Source of the DNA: an uncultured Faecalibacterium sp.
GTDB taxonomy: Bacteria; Bacillota; Clostridia; Oscillospirales; Ruminococcaceae
Assembly: GCA_934524985.1 (NCBI GenBank)
Contig: CAKSYT010000002.1
Span: forward strand, 62,001-126,000
DNA: 64,000 nucleotides
Direction: 5' to 3'
Part shown: positions 59,612-64,000 of the stretch, in pieces
Numbering within the stretch: position 1 is the first letter of the stretch
Layout: every line of letters starts with the position of its first letter
Notes under the pieces: generated by a model
What the model saw: the letters and a program-made list of their open reading frames with translations, nothing else
Database searches by the model: none
Told to the model about the DNA's origin: nothing
Program-made: the position numbers and the translations under genes

Positions 59612-61432
59612 TCACTCCACCGTTACGCTCTTGGCAAGGTTGCGGGGCTTATCCACGTCGCAGCCGCGCAGCACCGCCATATAGTAGGCGAACAATTGCA
59701 GCGGCACGATGAGCTGTAACGGCATCAGGATGTCATCGTACTCGTCCAAGCGGATGACCTCGGTGGCAACGCCCTCCGGCACCTCCGCGTCCTTGGTGGT
59801 GAACAGCAGCACCCGCGCACCGCGGCTGCGGGTCTCCTTGGCGTTGGAGATAGTCTTTTCGTAGACGTTCTTCTGGGTCGCCAGCGCGATCACCGGCACA
59901 CCATCCGTGACCAGACTGATGGTGCCGTGCTTCAGCTCGCCTGCGGCGTAGGCATCCGAGTGCACATAGCTGACCTCCTTCAGCTTCAGGCTGCCCTCCA
60001 GCGAAAGGGCGTAATCAAACCCGCGCCCGATGAAAAAGCAGCTCTGGGTGTTCACATAGCGGCTGGCAAGGTACTTGATCTGCTCGCAGTCCGCAAGGCG
60101 GGGCTTGATGACCTCTGGCGCGTGGAGCAGCTGAGCGGTGTAGTACTTTGTCTTTTCCTCGGTCAGCTGCCCGCGCGCGTAGGCCAAGCGCAGGGCAAAC
60201 AGGTACAGCACGCACAGCTGCACCATATAGGCCTTGGTGGACGCCACCGCGATCTCTGGCCCGGCGTAGGTGTACATGACGTAGTCCGCTGCCCGGGCAA
60301 TGCTGCTGCCCACCACGTTCACGATGGCCAGCACCGGCACGCCCCGGCTCTTAGCCAGCTTGAGAGCAGCCAGCGTATCGCTGGTCTCGCCGGACTGGCT
60401 GATGATGATGACCAGATCCTCCGGCTTCAGGATGGGGTCACGGTAGCGGAACTCGCTGGCGATATCCACCTGTGCGGGCACCCGCGCCAGCGCCTCGATG
60501 GCGGTCTTGCCCACCATACCGGCGTGCATGGCCGTGCCACAGCCCACCAGATGCACCGTGCCGATGCTGCGCAGCTTTTCGTCCGTCAGTTCCGGGATGC
60601 GCAGCTCCGGCAGGCCGTTTTCCACCCGGGGGCTGACCGTTGCCGTGATGGCAGCGGGCTCCTCGTTGATCTCCTTGAGCATAAAGTGGGGGTAGCCGCC
60701 CTTTTCGGCGGCTTCCATGTCCCAGTCTGCGGTCAGCTTTTCGCGCTCTACCGCCTCGCCGAACTCGTTGTAGAAGCGGATGCCCTGTGCCGTGCACACA
60801 GCCATGTCCCCTTCTTCCAGCACGCTGTACCGGCGAGTATACTTGAGCAGTGCCGGGATATCCGATGCCACAAAGTTTTCGCCCTCGCCCCAGCCCACGA
60901 TGAGCGGGCTTTCCCGCTTGACCGCAAAGATGGTGTCCGGGTAGTCCTTGAACAGCACTGCCAGCGCGTAGCTGCCCCGCACTTTGGCAAGCGCAGCCTG
61001 CAAAGCCTGTAAGGGTTCGCCGTGATAGCAGCTGTCGATGAGCTTTACCAGCACCTCGGTGTCGGTCTCGCTGGCAAAGGTGTAGCCCTTGGCGACCAGA
61101 CGCTCCTTCAGCGCGCCGTAATTCTCAATAATGCCGTTGTGCACGATGCTGACCCGGGGCGTAGAGTGCGGGTGGCTGTTCACGTCACTGGGCTCGCCGT
61201 GGGTCGCCCAGCGGGTATGACCGATGCCGCAGCCGCTCTGAGGCAGCGACAGCTCTTCCAGCTTGCTGCGCAGGGCAGAAAGCCGTCCCTTGCTTTTGAC
61301 CACGCGGATACCGTCCCGCTGGGTGAGCGCCACACCGGCAGAATCGTACCCGCGGTACTCCAGCTTCTCCAAACCGTCCAGCAGCACCTGCTGGGCGCTG
61401 CGCATGCCAACATAACCTACAATGCCACACAT
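59612..61432 (-). CDS. glmS: Glutamine-fructose-6-phosphate aminotransferase, 606 aa
   Basis: Makes glucosamine-6-phosphate for cell-wall synthesis. It starts MCGIVGYVG with the catalytic Cys2 of the glutaminase domain. The linker and two SIS sugar-isomerase domains follow (IISQSGETSDTLAALKLAKS; GRGFDYALSLEGSLKLKEVS). The C-terminus DKPRNLAKSVTVE is the conserved end. Normal length. A glmS ribozyme precedes it. Confidence 0.98.
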   Translation of the reverse strand: MCGIVGYVGMRSAQQVLLDGLEKLEYRGYDSAGVALTQRDGIRVVKSKGRLSALRSKLEELSLPQSGCGIGHTRWATHGEPSDVNSHPHSTPRVSIVHNGIIENYGALKERLVAKGYTFASETDTEVLVKLIDSCYHGEPLQALQAALAKVRGSYALAVLFKDYPDTIFAVKRESPLIVGWGEGENFVASDIPALLKYTRRYSVLEEGDMAVCTAQGIRFYNEFGEAVEREKLTADWDMEAAEKGGYPHFMLKEINEEPAAITATVSPRVENGLPELRIPELTDEKLRSIGTVHLVGCGTAMHAGMVGKTAIEALARVPAQVDIASEFRYRDPILKPEDLVIIISQSGETSDTLAALKLAKSRGVPVLAIVNVVGSSIARAADYVMYTYAGPEIAVASTKAYMVQLCVLYLFALRLAYARGQLTEEKTKYYTAQLLHAPEVIKPRLADCEQIKYLASRYVNTQSCFFIGRGFDYALSLEGSLKLKEVSYVHSDAYAAGELKHGTISLVTDGVPVIALATQKNVYEKTISNAKETRSRGARVLLFTTKDAEVPEGVATEVIRLDEYDDILMPLQLIVPLQLFAYYMAVLRGCDVDKPRNLAKSVTVE

Positions 61433-61509
61433 ACAAAATACCTCCAGACCGACTGCGGCGCGCCGAAATGCGCTGCTGCACAGTCAGTTTCCTCTATCAA
61501 AGTCTATGT

Positions 61510-61671
61510 TCTTGTATGGCTTTCTTTGCAGGGATCTGTTTCGGTATTGCTGCCGGTTTTTGCCCTGTTCTGCGGCTGGTATAGCCCTCAGCCGGAGAAA
61601 CACCCGCCGAATCTTTCGATGATTCCTCTCCTCGTCACCCTCGCGGCTGTCACCCGCGTGGCCCGGCGCTT
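61510..61671 (-). ncRNA. glmS ribozyme
   Basis: On the minus strand the core blocks occur in order: AGCGCCGGGCC (cleavage before the G at 61669), GGTGACGAGGAGAGGAATC, ATCGAAAGATTCGGCGGGTG, and TTTCTCCGGCTGA. P4-type pairing follows. It self-cleaves with glucosamine-6-phosphate, reducing glmS mRNA. 3' end approximate. Confidence 0.92.
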
Positions 61672-61714
61672 TGCGTCAGCTTGTGGTACACATTCCTTCT
61701 TTCAATGTTTTTGC

Positions 61715-62272
61715 TCAGTGCATCCCCAGCATTTTATGCAGCTTGGGCTGCCACTTCAGCTTGTACAGCAGCAGCAGATTGCACAGTGCCCGGTCGTACA
61801 GGGCAAAGGCCACATTGCCCATGCCCAGCGTGAGCAGGGTCATTGCCAGCGCGGTGGTGCGCAGCTCCTGCGAGATGCTGCCCGCCGGCACTACCACCAG
61901 CAGCAGGCCGTACATCGCCAGCACTGCCGCGTTGCACAGCAGCAGCTTGCACACCAGCTGCAATGCCCGGGGGCGGATGCGGTCAAACCGGGGCTTGACC
62001 AGCGGGTAATGGCCCAGCAGCACGGTGAAGATCAGGGCGATCTCCTTATCCGGCACAAAGAGCAGCCCCAGCAGGCTGACGGCTGCGTAGGCCGTCCACG
62101 CCATGGTGATGCCGCACTCCATGCACACCGTTGCAATGAGAAAGCTGGCCACCGCCGGTGCAATGAACATGGCAATGGGGATGATGGTGCCCAGCAGCAT
62201 CAGTGCCACGCACAGTGCCGCCGCCATGCCGCAGTAGGCCATGGCCCAGCTTTTGCTTTTTTGTTTTTTCAT
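61715..62272 (-). CDS. Conserved integral membrane protein, 185 aa
   Basis: ATG 62272 overlaps the previous stop (ATGA) and has GGGAG upstream. Five to six TM segments (WAMAYCGMAAALCVALMLLG first). The short loop FDRIRPRALQ and basic C-terminus (YKLKWQPKLHKML) suggest a transport or scaffold role. No family was assigned. It resembles ECF S-component topology but lacks a known ligand motif. Confidence 0.7.
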   Translation of the reverse strand: MKKQKSKSWAMAYCGMAAALCVALMLLGTIIPIAMFIAPAVASFLIATVCMECGITMAWTAYAAVSLLGLLFVPDKEIALIFTVLLGHYPLVKPRFDRIRPRALQLVCKLLLCNAAVLAMYGLLLVVVPAGSISQELRTTALAMTLLTLGMGNVAFALYDRALCNLLLLYKLKWQPKLHKMLGMH

Positions 62273-63138
62273 GGGATCTCCCATTTTTCAGTGTCTGCAT
62301 CCTGTTCCAGCGGGTAGACCGCGTGCTGCAGGCCCAGGATCATGATATTGTTCAGCAGGGTATCGTTCAGCTTGAGGTCCAGCATCTTGTACGCCCGCAT
62401 CAGGTCGTTGGCTGCTGCCAGTGCCTGCCGCCGGGCGTTCTCCATGGCGGCAGCCTGCCCGTTGAGCTCGTTGACTACAAACACGTTGTACTGACCGTTG
62501 CGGCGGTCGGCCTCGAAGCGCTCGGCCTTGTCCAGCAGATAGAAAATGCGGCCGATGCAGCTGCCGATATACCGCATACTCTTGCGCTGGTTGTGGTCGT
62601 CCGTAGCCAGCGTGGAGTACAAAGCGCCGTAGATGTTGCTCATGGGCTCGGCGGCAAGGGCGTAGTTTTTGGCGCTCAGGTTCATCTGTACCACCGCCTG
62701 CTCCCGCTCCTGTGCAAACAGCCGCTCCAGTGCCGGGTTCTCCTGCCGGGCTTTCTCGTAGGCGCGGCGCAGCAGCAGCTTGTCCACTGCGCGGCGCACG
62801 CGCTTTGCCGGGCGCAGCTCGCTGTACTTGCGGTCCTGCAAATTATGCCAGCCCATCAGGATCTCCACCTGCGCCGCCTGCCGGATGCCCAGTGTCTGGC
62901 ACATCATGCTGCGCCGGAACGGCGTGCCGGGCACCCGCTGCCGTTTGCAGGTGGGCATACGCCCCGCCAGACTGTCGGACAGGATGGCAAACAGCACCCC
63001 GTTGGTGCGCAGCAGATGGCAGGCGTAGAAGCCGTAAGACTTATACATCTGCCGCCGCACCCCGCGGAGGTAACGCATATAGGTGTTGTAATCCCGGATC
63101 GTCAGTTCCGGCAGATAGGGCCGCATCCGTCCCTTCAT
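62269..63138 (-). CDS. DUF5685-like protein, 289 aa
   Basis: N-terminal PYLPELTIRDYNTYMRYLRG, then YGFYACHLLRTNGVLFAILS, and a helical C-terminal half with GRIFYLLDKAERFEAD resemble the DUF5685 family of Firmicutes. The Cys pairs usual in that family's N-terminus are mostly absent here. It is coupled by overlap to the membrane protein downstream. Function unknown. Confidence 0.65.
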   Translation of the reverse strand: MKGRMRPYLPELTIRDYNTYMRYLRGVRRQMYKSYGFYACHLLRTNGVLFAILSDSLAGRMPTCKRQRVPGTPFRRSMMCQTLGIRQAAQVEILMGWHNLQDRKYSELRPAKRVRRAVDKLLLRRAYEKARQENPALERLFAQEREQAVVQMNLSAKNYALAAEPMSNIYGALYSTLATDDHNQRKSMRYIGSCIGRIFYLLDKAERFEADRRNGQYNVFVVNELNGQAAAMENARRQALAAANDLMRAYKMLDLKLNDTLLNNIMILGLQHAVYPLEQDADTEKWEIP

Positions 63139-63285
63139 AAGAGCCAGCCATCCTTTCTGTACAGTTTTTGTATCCTACGGTCAATAAGGTTAGTATAATC
63201 CTTTTTGTTCGGCAACGCAACTACCGGATGCAAAAACTGCTGTAATTTGTCATTATGCCGAATTTTGTAAAATCGTTTTCTCCAG

Positions 63286-63342
63286 CAAAAAACACCCGCA
63301 GGCCGTCTCTTTTGCGCAAAAGACAGTCTGTGGGTGTTTGTG
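63286..63342. terminator. Bidirectional terminator
   Basis: AAACACCC ... GGGTGTTT arms with an inner GTCTTTTG/CAAAAGAC stem; serves the methyltransferase gene on the minus strand. No gene was seen at 63139-63409. Confidence 0.8.
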
Positions 63343-63409
63343 CTGGATTTTCCCGGCAAAAGACACACTTTTCCGGTGCAATGTCTGCCGGGGCGGGGCT
63401 TAAATGCCC

Positions 63410-64000
63410 TTACTTCTTTTCAAAATGGGTGCGCTTGCCGTCAAAGCCGGACTTGGGCATGGGCTTTGCCACCTTTTCGGTCTTGGGGGCGTTATAGTAC
63501 ATATACAGCTGGCAGGGGATCATGCCGTTGTACATCTTACGGCGCTTGTTGGCGCGCTTGCCGTAGTGCAGCTCAAAGTCCATATCGGCGGTAATGGCGT
63601 ACAGACCGGCGCAGGGGTTTGCTTCCATCTGCTGGCCCAGCGTGCGCGCCAGCTTGGCAGCGCCCTCAATGGTGCCCAGACGCTCGCCGTAGGGGGGATT
63701 GGTCAGCACGATGGCCTCCGGCTTTGCGGCAAAGGCGGCAACATCTGCCACCTCAAAGTGGCAGCGGTTCTCCACACCCGCCAGCTTGGCGTTGGCGTTG
63801 GCCTGTGCCACGGCGGCGGGGTCGATATCGTAGCCGAAGGCCTCAAAGCCCACGTCCAGCTTGGACTCTGCCAGTGCCTTCTGGCGCTGCTCTGCCCACA
63901 GGGCGGCGGGCACAAAGCTGTAACGCTCGGCGGCAAAGCGGCGCTTCAGACCCGGGGCGATGTTCATGGCCTTCTGTGCGGCTTCGATCAGTAACGTGCC
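63410..64000 (-). CDS. RlmL/YpsC-like N2-guanine RNA methyltransferase (partial, 5' end outside window)
   Basis: Only the C-terminal ~196 codons are present; the frame stays open to the right edge (GTLLIEAAQKAMNIAPG). It contains FGYDIDPAAVAQANANAKLA (SAM-binding acidic loop) and the catalytic TNPPYGERLG, in the order of THUMP-domain class I rRNA methyltransferases. The N-terminal THUMP domain should lie beyond the edge. The tail ends in a basic, Gly/Lys-rich segment. Confidence 0.9.
   Translation of the reverse strand, partial: GTLLIEAAQKAMNIAPGLKRRFAAERYSFVPAALWAEQRQKALAESKLDVGFEAFGYDIDPAAVAQANANAKLAGVENRCHFEVADVAAFAAKPEAIVLTNPPYGERLGTIEGAAKLARTLGQQMEANPCAGLYAITADMDFELHYGKRANKRRKMYNGMIPCQLYMYYNAPKTEKVAKPMPKSGFDGKRTHFEKK

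Overview
The window looks like a chromosome segment of a high-GC gut clostridium, most probably Faecalibacterium or a close Oscillospiraceae relative. This is inferred from the GC-rich codon use, the Firmicutes gene orders (ssrA-smpB, SRP RNA-dnaX-ybaB-recR) and the glmS ribozyme; no rRNA marker is present. It divides into a prophage (1 to about 26,600) and a core-chromosome segment (about 26,555 to 64,000).

Prophage. The left edge cuts through it. Leftward (minus-strand) genes form an early set of small ORFs (22,901 to 18,640), an HUH-type Rep protein, a late regulator-like protein, then a podovirus-like morphogenesis module: TerS, TerL, P22-type portal, a fusion of a Prp cysteine protease to a capsid scaffold, an N4-gp56-type major capsid protein, connector, tail protein, two related putative ejection proteins and a giant polyvalent protein (more than 1,724 residues) that runs off the window. 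A lysogeny module reads rightward: XRE repressor with two back-to-back promoters, two AT-rich membrane-protein genes and a large serine integrase. The integrase ORF runs across the attachment site into the 3' end of the tmRNA gene, so the phage sits in ssrA. Lysis genes and the other att site lie outside the window.

The most interesting phage feature is the capsid-maturation pair. The scaffold carries its own Prp domain with the conserved His and Cys, and a Prp-type cleavage motif (MNLQLFA) lies at the protease/scaffold junction. A second one (MNLQQFA) lies at the N-terminus of the capsid protein. This suggests a phage-encoded version of the L27-processing protease.

Chromosome. In order: ssrA, smpB, recR, ybaB, dnaX, SRP RNA; pta; a type-4 uracil-DNA glycosylase, a P-loop ATPase and an XPD-like helicase; cobO; a one-carbon cluster (glyA divergent from 5-formyl-THF ligase-fchA-folD), in which the FolD protein has lost its cyclohydrolase residues beside a dedicated cyclohydrolase; a CPBP protease homologue; mraY; a MATE exporter; an FMN-riboswitch-controlled ribU; mscS; an MFS transporter; a PH-domain protein; tRNA-Gly and a tandem pair of tRNA-Ala genes, one with a rearranged anticodon arm; a beta-CASP RNase; typA; tRNA-Asn; a C39-peptidase ABC exporter operon with a GyrI-like protein, HlyD adaptor and Ig-like surface protein; glmS with its ribozyme; two conserved genes; and a partial rRNA methyltransferase.

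Intergenic spaces contain a recurrent two-module element. One module is a fixed 35-nt motif with two interleaved inverted repeats that covary between copies. The other is a UNCG-loop hairpin followed by TTTTCAC.
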